A stretch of 21,233 bases of DNA from Desulfobacteraceae bacterium (GTDB lineage Bacteria; Desulfobacterota; Desulfobacteria; Desulfobacterales; SURF-15). The translations under genes were made by a program, and so were the position numbers. Positions 6,291 to 14,117 of this stretch are shown here, piece by piece (the stretch's first letter is position 1; each line of letters begins with the position of its first letter). The notes beneath the pieces are model-generated. The model searched no databases. It had not been told where the DNA came from and saw nothing but the letters and a program-made list of their open reading frames with translations. The stretch spans positions 1 through 21,233 of the forward strand of contig QZKK01000176.1 of NCBI GenBank assembly GCA_003599475.1, read 5' to 3'.

Positions 6291-8426
6291 TCAACCCTCC
6301 GCGCGGAATGTCGGCGGTTCCGGAAGCTTCATCCATTTGTTGAAGTGGAACATGTAGTTGCCTGTTTTGGTCGGACGGATCTTTTGATAGACGGTTTTCC
6401 CCTGCGGATCGGCCTCTGCGATGACGATCCGTCTGTCCAAAACGGCAGTCCATTTGCCGACGTAAAGAAACGTATAGGGCTGCTGGGCCGAGATGATCTC
6501 ATGGAGCCGATGGCAGTAGGCGACCTGCCGTTGGTGATTGTACTCCTGGCGGATCTTGATGATCAGATCGTCTGCTTCCTTGTTGTTGAAGCCGACGAAA
6601 TTGAGCTGGAACGGATTCGCCTGGCTCGAGTGCCAGATTTGAAACAGGTCGGGATCGATCCCCATCTGCCAACCGAGTACCAGCGCGTCGAAATCGAGCT
6701 TATTCACCCGCTCCTGGATAAAGACCGACCACTCCAGCAGGTCGGTCCGGACATCGATTCCGATCTGCCGCCACGCATCCTGAGCCATGGTCAGAATGGC
6801 CTTCCTGAGATCGTTGCCGCTGTTTGTGATCAGTGTAAACTGCAGCCGCTTGCCGTCTTTTTCGAGCCAACCCTCCCGATTCCGCTGCCAGCCCGCTTCG
6901 GCCAGCAGCTTGAGCGCGCCTTCCGGATCGTAAGGGAGCGGCTTGATGGCTTGATTGTAGAAATCGGTCTGCTTCACGAATGGGCCGGTGATCCGCTCCG
7001 CCTGACCGTAGAGGATGTATTCGATGATCTTTTCGATATCGATCGCCATGCCCAGCGCGAGTCTGATCCGAGGGTCGTCGAAAGGCTTGCGGCGCATGTT
7101 GTATCCGATGTAGGTGTAGCCGAAGGCGGTTCCGGAAAAGCTTTGAAAGCGCGGATCTTCGCTGAGACGGGCGACCTGGTGGGGTTGAACGCTGTAGCTG
7201 TCCAGGGTGCCGGCGTAAAATTCCATCTCCTGCGTCAGGATGTCCGGGATGATCCGCACGACGAACCGGTCGTAGTTGGGCTCCCCTTCCCAGTAATCGG
7301 CGAACCGGTTTAAGATGATGTACTGGTCCGATTTCCATTCTTCGAACAGGTAAGGGCCGCAGCCGATCGGCCGCCGGTTGAAGAGGCTGTCCCGCATCGT
7401 GAACGTATCCGGATCTTTTCCGCGCTGAAACGCTTCTTTTCTCAATACGTCATCGTTTAACAGGTGTTGCGGAAGGATTCCCATTCCCCAGGTGCCGATG
7501 GCAGGCGAATAGAGACGCCCGTAAACGATTTTTACCGTAAGCGGATCCACGACCTCGACCGACTTGACCGGTTCATAGTCGGAGACCCGGGGGGAGAGGT
7601 TCTTGGGGTTCATGATCGACTCATAGGTAAATTTTACATCCTGTGCGTCGAAGGGTTGCCCGTCATGAAACTTCACCCCCGGCCTGAGAAAAAAGAGGAT
7701 GACCGGGTTGTGCTCGATGGCCGGGAGGATCCTTTTGGCCGCTGACAAGTGCTGTTCGGGAGTCATCGGCGCTTCGGGAACGACCCGGTCGACAGGAGAA
7801 AATGAATCGAAGTAGCCTTCCCCCAGGAGAAGGCCGAGGTGTTTGAAGAGCTCCTGATCCACCCGGTTCAATGTGAGCTTGATTCGGGCAGGGGCGGAAA
7901 CCTTGAAGACGGCCTTGAGCTTTTTTTCCGGATCGGAAGGGTCCGCAGTCTCTTCGGAAATCTCATAGGTGCGGGGAGGAAGGATTGCGATCTCTTCGAC
8001 GGCTTCCAGAGCTTCTTTCAGGCCTGTACCGGAAGGGGCGTTGCCCCTCTTTGCCGAGCGGATCCGGTCGACGACCTGTTCCGGAGATGCGCGACCGATT
8101 CCGGGGACATCGACCGATTCATTGACGCAGAAGTATGCTTCTTCGTAGATTTTCCAGCCGGTCGCCAGCCGTCCTCTGAATCGCAGCTCTTCGTCCCGGT
8201 CGAGGAGGCCTTCGAAAACCATCGTTTCGATGGTGCTGCTGGCGGAGTCCGACGACAGGATCGGATTCAGGATGCTCGCATCTCCGATCGTTCCGCTGAT
8301 GTATTCTTCTATTCGGCCGGGGTTACCTTTCTGCTGTTCCTCATAAGTGGGGACCCAGAAGTAGGACTGTAGCAAAACCAAAAGGGTAAGGGCCGGCAAT
8401 ATGATGAGGACCCGTCGTATCGTCAT
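6291..8426 (-). CDS. oppA: SBP_bac_5 family peptide-binding protein, OppA-like, enlarged
   Basis: Extracytoplasmic substrate-binding protein delivering ligand to OppBC. It has 711 residues, long for a family usually about 500-600. Residues 4-22 form an uncleaved-looking signal anchor (RRVLIILPALTLLVLLQS) with no lipobox cysteine, so it is probably tethered by this helix rather than by lipid. SBP_bac_5 features are clear: ISGTIGDASILNPILSSDSAS near the N-terminus, GVKFHDGQPF (250-259), RRPIGCGPYLFEEW, and the C-terminal lobe with DALVLGWQMGIDPD. About 140 residues (roughly 95-238) interrupt the usual path between GRLATGW and the FFLRPGVKF strand; part of it is predicted helical and charged. 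It heads the operon. No convincing promoter was found in the 116 bp upstream, so it may also be read from the upstream membrane-protein gene. 'Peptide' is a family inference. Confidence 0.9.
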   Translation of the reverse strand: MTIRRVLIILPALTLLVLLQSYFWVPTYEEQQKGNPGRIEEYISGTIGDASILNPILSSDSASSTIETMVFEGLLDRDEELRFRGRLATGWKIYEEAYFCVNESVDVPGIGRASPEQVVDRIRSAKRGNAPSGTGLKEALEAVEEIAILPPRTYEISEETADPSDPEKKLKAVFKVSAPARIKLTLNRVDQELFKHLGLLLGEGYFDSFSPVDRVVPEAPMTPEQHLSAAKRILPAIEHNPVILFFLRPGVKFHDGQPFDAQDVKFTYESIMNPKNLSPRVSDYEPVKSVEVVDPLTVKIVYGRLYSPAIGTWGMGILPQHLLNDDVLRKEAFQRGKDPDTFTMRDSLFNRRPIGCGPYLFEEWKSDQYIILNRFADYWEGEPNYDRFVVRIIPDILTQEMEFYAGTLDSYSVQPHQVARLSEDPRFQSFSGTAFGYTYIGYNMRRKPFDDPRIRLALGMAIDIEKIIEYILYGQAERITGPFVKQTDFYNQAIKPLPYDPEGALKLLAEAGWQRNREGWLEKDGKRLQFTLITNSGNDLRKAILTMAQDAWRQIGIDVRTDLLEWSVFIQERVNKLDFDALVLGWQMGIDPDLFQIWHSSQANPFQLNFVGFNNKEADDLIIKIRQEYNHQRQVAYCHRLHEIISAQQPYTFLYVGKWTAVLDRRIVIAEADPQGKTVYQKIRPTKTGNYMFHFNKWMKLPEPPTFRAEG

Positions 8427-8542
8427 TTATTCTGCTTTTGTCTCTGTCCAATCGCGCCCGGTTCACCGGCTCTTCGAGGAACGGGGGAACACCCGACCGG
8501 GGCTCACCCAGACGGCCGGTTCGAATTCGATGCGTTTGTACG

Positions 8543-9685
8543 CTATCGTGAGGGCGACGCCGGTTTCTGAACCACCGCTTGTTCTTTCTTGATTGCCGCG
8601 ATGGCTGAATCGACGGCTTCAATTTTCTGTCGGATGAGGCTCGATTCGGTTCCACCGGCATCCAATGTCTGGGCTTGCTTCAAATATGTGAGAGCCGCCT
8701 CGTAATCGGCCAGCGTGCTCTTGGCTGCAGCAGCGTCGGCTTTGATGATCAGAACCAGCCGGTCGATACTGTTCAGGCGGGACCGAATCAAGCCTCTCTG
8801 GGCATCGGTCAGCGAATAGGGAGTGGCCGCGGCCAGATAGCTTTTGACAAGTTCCAGGTCCGGTGTTCCCCGTCCTTGAAGCAGTTCATCCGCTCTCTGG
8901 ACGTAATGATCATAGACGTAGCGGGATACTTCTTCCTTCGTATAGGAGGATCGCACGGATGCCGGAGGTTCCGCATAAGTCAGGTTCAACAATCGCTCGC
9001 TTCCCATCGGGGCAAAAATCCCCCGCCAGATTTCGACACCGGAATCTGCGGGCCGGATGTAGTAGTTGGATCGGTTCGAAGCACTCACCTTGATCACAAG
9101 CGCCATCAAAAGGGCAAAACCGATCAACATCAGTTTCAGAGTGATCGCCATCGGATCGGATGTCCGGGTTTTCGGGATCTCCGGTTTCGCGAAGGGAGGT
9201 GTTTCCGTTGCTGAGGGGGACGGCCGGGAAGAGAAGCCTGCCGATTCAGATGCTTCCGGCTCCGACGTTCCTAAGTCGAATTTTTTGAACAGCAACTTTC
9301 GGATTCGTGCCGCCTCGTGCTCGTCCTTGCCGCTGACGGAGGAACGAGAATCACCTCCCTCCGATGCCTTCCGTGTCGATTCGGCTCGAAACAGTTCCTT
9401 CGGAACCCATTTTTCAAATTTTCTGAACAGTATCTCTTTCATGTCTGTTTTCTTTCGTGTTGTCCCGCCGGGGCGGGATTTCTGATTTTTTAATACTGTT
9501 TTGGATTTTACGGAACGCGTGCTTTTCGAAGCCGCGGGTTTGACGGCCGCTTTTGCCGTCGGAACTCCTGCTGAGATGGCAGTCGCTTTTTTGTTCTTCT
9601 TGGAAGCAGTGCTTTTTTTCACCCCCGGCACTTTTTTTTTGTTTTCAGCGCTGGAATCGGAATTCGGCATACTTTCTTCCACCAT
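8543..9685 (-). CDS. Single-pass membrane protein with a lysine-rich cytoplasmic tail (unknown function)
   Basis: I do not recognise this 380-residue protein. Residues 1-80 are low-complexity and very basic, rich in Lys, Ser and Ala, like histone-H1-type tails. Two similar short segments follow, MKEILFRKFEKW (82-93) and RIRKLLFKKFDLG (127-139), separated by Ser/Glu-rich linkers. One membrane helix lies at about 180-201 (ITLKLMLIGFALLMALVIKV). The remaining ~180 residues, presumably periplasmic, begin with an aromatic segment (NYYIRPADSGVEIWRG) and become helical, Ala-rich and TPR/coiled-coil-like (ADYEAALTYLKQAQTLD). By the positive-inside rule the basic tail is cytoplasmic. The ATG at 9683-9685 is preceded by AAAGGA with good spacing and by a strong promoter. 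It is divergent to the response regulator, and oppA follows 116 bp downstream. Confidence 0.75.
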   Translation of the reverse strand: MVEESMPNSDSSAENKKKVPGVKKSTASKKNKKATAISAGVPTAKAAVKPAASKSTRSVKSKTVLKNQKSRPGGTTRKKTDMKEILFRKFEKWVPKELFRAESTRKASEGGDSRSSVSGKDEHEAARIRKLLFKKFDLGTSEPEASESAGFSSRPSPSATETPPFAKPEIPKTRTSDPMAITLKLMLIGFALLMALVIKVSASNRSNYYIRPADSGVEIWRGIFAPMGSERLLNLTYAEPPASVRSSYTKEEVSRYVYDHYVQRADELLQGRGTPDLELVKSYLAAATPYSLTDAQRGLIRSRLNSIDRLVLIIKADAAAAKSTLADYEAALTYLKQAQTLDAGGTESSLIRQKIEAVDSAIAAIKKEQAVVQKPASPSR

Positions 9686-9725
9686 GTTAAATCCTTTGAT
9701 CTTGCGGCCGTTTTGATATAGAAAA

Positions 9726-9753
9726 TTGTGATTTGTTACGAAATTTATATAAA
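9726..9753 (+). promoter_or_regulatory. Sigma-70-like promoter candidate toward the response regulator
   Basis: TTGTGA (9726-9731), a 16-nt spacer and TATAAA (9748-9753). It overlaps the opposite-strand promoter at 9744-9772, so the two could exclude each other. The region is AT-rich, so a chance match is possible. Confidence 0.35.
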
Positions 9754-9772
9754 ATTCTCCTGGTTTTGTAAA
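9744..9772 (-). promoter_or_regulatory. Sigma-70-type promoter for the lysine-rich membrane protein
   Basis: On the minus strand the -35 box TTTACA (9767-9772, five of six matches), an exact 17-nt spacer and the -10 box TATAAA (9744-9749) place the start of transcription near 9737, about 50 nt before the ATG at 9685. Confidence 0.6.
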
Positions 9773-9790
9773 TAGCTTTTGGCAGAGTAC

Positions 9791-9806
9791 TGGAAAATCG
9801 TTTGCA
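9791..9806 (+). promoter_or_regulatory. Candidate sigma-54 (-24/-12) promoter of the response regulator
   Basis: TGGAAAATCGTTTGCA has GG and GC dinucleotides exactly 10 nt apart and matches nine of the twelve fixed positions of the TGGCACG-N4-TTGCW consensus. It lies about 50 nt before the ATG at 9857. Its TCGTTTGCAA (9798-9807) is identical to 10521-10530 in the better candidate upstream of the FecR-TPR gene, which raises its credibility. Confidence 0.45.
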
Positions 9807-9856
9807 AAACAAGGGTATCGCTGTATTCTTCAAGGCAGAGCAGAAAGGAGGAATCG

Positions 9857-10321
9857 ATGTCCGAGGGCTTGGATGTAATCATTGTCGACGATGACAGGAA
9901 TGTGTGCGAGATCCTCGCAGAAATCATCTCCGGCTTCTACGCCTGGGGGGAGGTTCACGCATTTACCGATGCAGATGCGGCGACCTCCTATTGTCTCGAC
10001 AGAGACATCGGGATTGCCATTTTCATCGTCGACGTTTTTCTCGGCGGGAAAAGCGGTTTTTCCTTTCTCGATTCCATCGAAGAGAAATTTCCGACGGCCC
10101 ACGAGGACTCCATCGTCATTACGGGAAACGCCAGCGATGATGTGGTCAATATGTGCGTTGCGGCCAACGTCAACCACCTGCTGGAAAAGCCGATCCGGTC
10201 GTTTGCGCTTCAACTGGCGGTGCGTTCGATTGTTTCCAAATACCTGCGATTTTCAAAAAAATTGCTCCAGGACCCTGTGTTTGCCGAAATCGTAACAAAG
10301 ATGGATCAAGAAGGATTCTGA
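9857..10321 (+). CDS. Stand-alone response regulator receiver (REC) protein
   Basis: This 154-residue protein is a single receiver domain (about 5-125) plus a short helical tail (about 126-154) and no DNA-binding or enzymatic output domain. The acidic pocket is D11/D12 (VIIVDDD), the phosphoacceptor is D59 (FIVDVF), the switch Thr is T89 (VITGN), and the conserved Lys is K111 (LEKP). All residues needed for phosphorylation are present. The start at 9857 is fixed by a strong AAAGGAGGA at 9844-9852; a frame beginning further upstream is spurious. No histidine kinase is in the window, so its partner is unknown. The neighbouring membrane protein and the FecR-TPR barrel gene, which shares a promoter motif, suggest a role in envelope regulation. 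That link is inference. Confidence 0.88.
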   Translation: MSEGLDVIIVDDDRNVCEILAEIISGFYAWGEVHAFTDADAATSYCLDRDIGIAIFIVDVFLGGKSGFSFLDSIEEKFPTAHEDSIVITGNASDDVVNMCVAANVNHLLEKPIRSFALQLAVRSIVSKYLRFSKKLLQDPVFAEIVTKMDQEGF

Positions 10322-10393
10322 AAAAAATAGCGGAGAGGGAGTTTTCGGTAAGAACGCCAAAAATCCGACACACCTGATGATACCTTTCCATCC

Positions 10394-10422
10394 GGCTGCA
10401 GGGCGGAAACGACCCTGCAGCC
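10394..10422. repeat. Perfect 10-bp dyad, possible enhancer site or stem-loop
   Basis: GGCTGCAGGG (10394-10403) and CCCTGCAGCC (10413-10422) are perfect inverted copies around a 9-nt spacer. No T-run follows, so it is a poor intrinsic terminator for the response regulator. Its centre lies about 130 bp upstream of the expected start from the sigma-54 promoter at 10514-10529. That is within the usual range for binding sites of sigma-54 activators. The sequence shows the dyad; the enhancer role is inference. Confidence 0.6.
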
Positions 10423-10513
10423 CCCGTGATCCCTCATCTCGATACCTCCCATAACCATTCAGCTTGACACGTGCTTTTCCGAAATGGTTGCCGCATCACC
10501 CTGCCTTCGGATT

Positions 10514-10529
10514 TGGCGTGTCGTTTGCA
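10514..10529 (+). promoter_or_regulatory. Sigma-54 (-24/-12) promoter of the FecR-TPR barrel gene
   Basis: TGGCGTGTCGTTTGCA matches the TGGCACG-N4-TTGCW consensus at ten of twelve fixed positions, with GG and GC exactly 10 nt apart. It lies 59 nt before the ATG at 10589. Transcription would start near 10540. Sigma-54 promoters need an AAA+ enhancer-binding protein; none is encoded in the window. Confidence 0.6.
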
Positions 10530-10588
10530 ATACCTCGCTACACAACCTTTTTAGAATACCGAATGAATCGGGAGAAAGGGATCGTTGA

Positions 10589-13500
10589 ATGGTACGGAAG
10601 ACAAATTTTTCCGGATGGCTTCGCTTTTTGCTGCTGTCGCTTTTCATCTCTCTATTGATGGACTCCACCGGGTTTTCTGCCGCGAATCCTGCTGAAATCG
10701 TATCGGTTCGGCCCGGCGCATCCTTGGTGATCGATTCGATCCGAAACGATGCCGAGGTCGGAAATGAAGTGAACACCGGAAATATCCTGGAGACGGACCG
10801 CTTCGGACGGCTGTCGCTGCTTCTTCCGGATCATGCTCTGCTCAAGATCGGCAGCGACACCCGGTTCCGGTATGAAGGCGTCGATGAAGAAAGCCGAAAG
10901 TGGTTTCTGGATAAAGGGAAGGTATGGCTGCGGGGGTTATTCCAAAAGCGCGCCTTCGACGTCCAGACCCCTACCGCCGTCGTCGGAGTCCGGGGTACCG
11001 AGTGGTACATGACGGTTGAGGAAAACGGCAGCACAACCGTCGGAGTCGTAGACGGAACGGTTGCGGTGGAAAACCCCCATGGCAGCCTCCTTCTGCAAGC
11101 AAGAGAGCTTGCGACGGTGCAGCCCGGGCGCCCTCCGGTGAAAAGCGCCTACCTGACCCCGGACAATGCGGTCAACTGGACGCTGAGATACCGGGGGCTT
11201 TGGGCCCAAAGCGACATCGAGCGAGCCGCAGCCGAATTCCGTCCCGATATTCAAGCCGCGCTTCAGGCCTATCACCTGAACGATCTTTCCGAAGCCTACC
11301 GGCTGCTTGACCGGAACCGGGAATCATTCGGAACGACCGCCCCCTGGCGGGCCTTGGCCGGTTTTTTGGAGCTTGTTTCCGGAAACGATGCCGAGGCGCG
11401 GAAACTTTTTCGGTCGGCGGCCGATTCGGATCCTTCCTGGGCCCTTCCCGTGGCCCATCTGTCTTTGATGGAGCTTGCGGAAAACCGGCAGGCGACGGCC
11501 CTCGAGACTTCGGAAAGAGCGCTTGCCGTTGAGCCGGATTCCTCAGTCGCGCTGATTGCAAAATCTTATGCCCTCAAGGCTGGATTGAAACTGGAGAAAG
11601 CCTTCAGTGAAGCTCTCCGTGCGGTCGAAAAATCCCACGGCTTCGATCAGGCGCTGCTCGCAGCAGCCGCTCTCGCGTTGGAAATGGAAGACCTGAAACG
11701 CTGCCGGGAGATGCTGGCCGAGGTATCGAGCGATCCTTCCGCCGCCCCCGAACGGGAGCTCCTCTACGGGTTTCTTTCCCTGCGGGAGGGGAGCAGTCGG
11801 GATGCGACTCCGCATTTTGCAGAAGCCGTCTCGCTGGATCCGGAACAGCCGGATGCATGGATGGGGCTCGGGATCGCTCTTTTCCGCACGGGGCGTGTCG
11901 AACCAGGCCTCGATGCCATGGCCAAAGCGGCGCTGATTGCCCCTCAAATATCATCGTATCAATCTTATCTGGCAAAAGCCTTTTTCGAAGCCGGGCAGAT
12001 CGATGAGGCCCGGGCCGGCCTCAACCGGGCAAAACGATTGGATCCGAAAGACCCGACGCCGTATCTCTATGAGAGTCTTTGGCTGTACGAAATCCATCGG
12101 CCGGGGGAGGCGATCCGGAGCCTGCAGACCGCCCGCAGTCTAAACGACAACCGGGCCGTCTTTCGGTCGCGCTATCTGCTGGACCAGGATCAGGCCGTAT
12201 TGATGAGCAACGTTTCGCAAATCTACAATCAGCTCGGATTCGACCACGCCTCCGTTCAGGAGGCCGCAGATGCATTGAGATGGAATCCCACAAATGAAGC
12301 GGCCCATCGCAGGCTCTACTTTGCCTTGACGTTTGACCCTGCATTCTACCAGCAGGCAGCCGATTCCGAGCTTCTGCTTTCCAAGCTGTTCGTTGCTCCC
12401 ACCCTCAATGGGGTCGTCTTCGATGAAGACAGTCTGACTCCCTACCAGCACATGTTCGAGCGCCCCGGAATCGATACGGTGATTTCTACCGGATATTTCC
12501 GCTCCGCAGATCAAAATACCGAAACGGTCAACCCTTCAGGTACCGCATCCCTTGCCGGAAAACTGGAAATCCCTGCGGCTTTTCACATGCAGATCAGCGC
12601 CCTGAAAAACGAGGTCGAGACCAAGATTGAGACCCTCCAAACCTCGGGAGGGCTGAATATGCATACCTTGCAGCGGTCCGACCAGGATCAGAATACACTC
12701 TACTACAAGCTTTTTGCCAAGTGGCAGGCGACTCCGGATACAGGTCTTTTTGCAGGAGGAGATTTTACCACATCTGAAACGGATCTGTCCGGCCTGAACC
12801 GAAGCACGCAGCTTGTCGACGATGTGGCTGTAAGCCGGATGGACGCCTTCTCTTCCGGCGAGACGGAATCCAACCTGGGGAATCTGGATGCAGGCGTCAA
12901 CACGCGAATCTTCGGCCGCACCCGGGGTCTTTTCCATGTTTCGTATAAAAACGATCTGCACAAAGGGGATACGCTTCAGAACATCGAAAGCCTGTTCTAT
13001 TCATCCGAACAAACCAATAGGTTCGATCTGGATGGAACGCAATGGATTCTGCAGGGTGCGCTCTGGCAGAACCTGGCGGATCATTTCTTCGAGCTCGGCT
13101 TGCGCCATTACGCCAAAGACGCCGCAACGCTGAGCCTTACGGAAGGGGATACCTTCCGGACGGAGCACTACCAGGCGGAAGACTTCGAGTATGTATCCGG
13201 GTTTTTCTCCCACCTGTACCGCAGCTCGGAAAATTTTTCCACCCAGTGGGGGATTTCCATCGATTCGAGCGAATATCGATCCCAGGAGAGAGAATCCGAT
13301 CGCACCACCGCCAATCCTTTTGCCGGAATTACTTGGGATCCTTATCCCGGTTGGCGGGTTCGTGCCGCTTATCTTCAGAGCATTGTCGGGGATCGGTCCG
13401 AACGTCTGCAGCAGGCTCTGATCGCCGGGTTCCCCCTGTTCCGGGTCAGCCAGCTCGATGCATTCACCGAGGAGCAGATGCTTCAGCTCCAACACAGGAC

Positions 13501-14011
13501 GTATGCGATGGGATTTGATTACCGGTACCCCAGATTCCCGATATTTGCCGGATTTGAAGCGAATTACGATCGATCCAACACCCGCTCCTTCCGTTCTATT
13601 CCAAGTGATACCCTTTCCCGAATCGATGCAGAAGCATACAGCCTGCTTTTTTATCTCGAAGCTTTGGTCACGGAAGATTTTTCGACCGGCATCACTTACC
13701 GGTACTCGGATTACGACTATCCGGGTTCCGAATACGAGAACAGAGTCGATTTGAAAAGCGCATTCTTTACCCGTATCGGCCTGATATTCAATCTCCATGC
13801 CGCCTACCGGAATAGACGCCCCGGCAGCGATGCACCCGGCCTTTCTTCCCAGGAGATCATCGCAGTAGAACCCTCGATCGACTGGTACCTGATGAAAAAT
13901 AAGCTGCGCCTGTCTTTGACAGGCCACCTCGAGGAGCAAATCAGAGAAAGTGTTGCCGACGATCGCAATACTTTCCGATGGATCCGGGGCGGGGTGACCC
14001 TCTATTTTTGA
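10589..14011 (+). CDS. FecR-domain, TPR and predicted outer-membrane beta-barrel protein
   Basis: This 1140-residue envelope protein has a Sec signal peptide (FLLLSLFISLL core, likely cut near A31). A FecR-type domain spans about 36-180 and includes the diagnostic segment VQTPTAVVGVRGTEWYM (125-141) and VGVVDGTVAVENPHG. A TPR superhelix of about ten repeats follows (about 205-590), including a segment RSRYLLDQDQAVLMSNVSQI and then YNQLGF (from about 526). From about 630 to the end, the sequence alternates polar and hydrophobic residues with many aromatics (YKLFAKWQ, TGITYRYSDYDY). It ends in RWIRGGVTLYF, whose terminal Phe matches a BAM-recognised beta-signal. A periplasmic TPR joined to a barrel recalls PgaA and BcsC exopolysaccharide exporters, but the FecR front end is not part of those. 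The start follows AAAGGG and a sigma-54 promoter. Secretion or export is inferred, not shown. Confidence 0.85.
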   Translation: MVRKTNFSGWLRFLLLSLFISLLMDSTGFSAANPAEIVSVRPGASLVIDSIRNDAEVGNEVNTGNILETDRFGRLSLLLPDHALLKIGSDTRFRYEGVDEESRKWFLDKGKVWLRGLFQKRAFDVQTPTAVVGVRGTEWYMTVEENGSTTVGVVDGTVAVENPHGSLLLQARELATVQPGRPPVKSAYLTPDNAVNWTLRYRGLWAQSDIERAAAEFRPDIQAALQAYHLNDLSEAYRLLDRNRESFGTTAPWRALAGFLELVSGNDAEARKLFRSAADSDPSWALPVAHLSLMELAENRQATALETSERALAVEPDSSVALIAKSYALKAGLKLEKAFSEALRAVEKSHGFDQALLAAAALALEMEDLKRCREMLAEVSSDPSAAPERELLYGFLSLREGSSRDATPHFAEAVSLDPEQPDAWMGLGIALFRTGRVEPGLDAMAKAALIAPQISSYQSYLAKAFFEAGQIDEARAGLNRAKRLDPKDPTPYLYESLWLYEIHRPGEAIRSLQTARSLNDNRAVFRSRYLLDQDQAVLMSNVSQIYNQLGFDHASVQEAADALRWNPTNEAAHRRLYFALTFDPAFYQQAADSELLLSKLFVAPTLNGVVFDEDSLTPYQHMFERPGIDTVISTGYFRSADQNTETVNPSGTASLAGKLEIPAAFHMQISALKNEVETKIETLQTSGGLNMHTLQRSDQDQNTLYYKLFAKWQATPDTGLFAGGDFTTSETDLSGLNRSTQLVDDVAVSRMDAFSSGETESNLGNLDAGVNTRIFGRTRGLFHVSYKNDLHKGDTLQNIESLFYSSEQTNRFDLDGTQWILQGALWQNLADHFFELGLRHYAKDAATLSLTEGDTFRTEHYQAEDFEYVSGFFSHLYRSSENFSTQWGISIDSSEYRSQERESDRTTANPFAGITWDPYPGWRVRAAYLQSIVGDRSERLQQALIAGFPLFRVSQLDAFTEEQMLQLQHRTYAMGFDYRYPRFPIFAGFEANYDRSNTRSFRSIPSDTLSRIDAEAYSLLFYLEALVTEDFSTGITYRYSDYDYPGSEYENRVDLKSAFFTRIGLIFNLHAAYRNRRPGSDAPGLSSQEIIAVEPSIDWYLMKNKLRLSLTGHLEEQIRESVADDRNTFRWIRGGVTLYF

Positions 14012-14117
14012 ACACTCCAATTTGAAGCAGTTGACATCCACCAGGCATCCTGCTACCGGGTAGTTCTAGCCGGTCGCTGAAACGAATCTTCCCAGTGCGA
14101 TAAGGAGGGAATGCGGC

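Noticed and set aside
6258..7313. 351-codon open frame antisense to oppA
   Set aside because: Shadow of the well-supported SBP_bac_5 gene; its sequence has no domain-like pattern.
10394..10422. Stem-loop as intrinsic terminator of the response regulator gene
   Set aside because: The stem is excellent, but the following bases are C-rich and then mixed, with no T-tract on either side.
10464..10469. TTGACA as a sigma-70 -35 box for the FecR-TPR gene
   Set aside because: No -10-like hexamer occurs 16-18 nt downstream.
10440..10588. Leader of the FecR-TPR gene considered as a c-di-GMP riboswitch
   Set aside because: Only a 7-bp AACCATT/AATGGTT pairing was found; the conserved GEMM core is not seen, and most of the region lies upstream of the predicted sigma-54 start.
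13001..14041. 346-codon open frame antisense to the FecR-TPR barrel gene
   Set aside because: The plus-strand reading has a signal peptide, domains and a beta-signal; the antisense frame has no family features and is a shadow of biased codon use.
14031..14059. TTGACA upstream of the molybdenum enzyme gene as a promoter
   Set aside because: At the right distance only TACCGG is found, too poor a -10 box to report; the promoter of this gene remains unseen.
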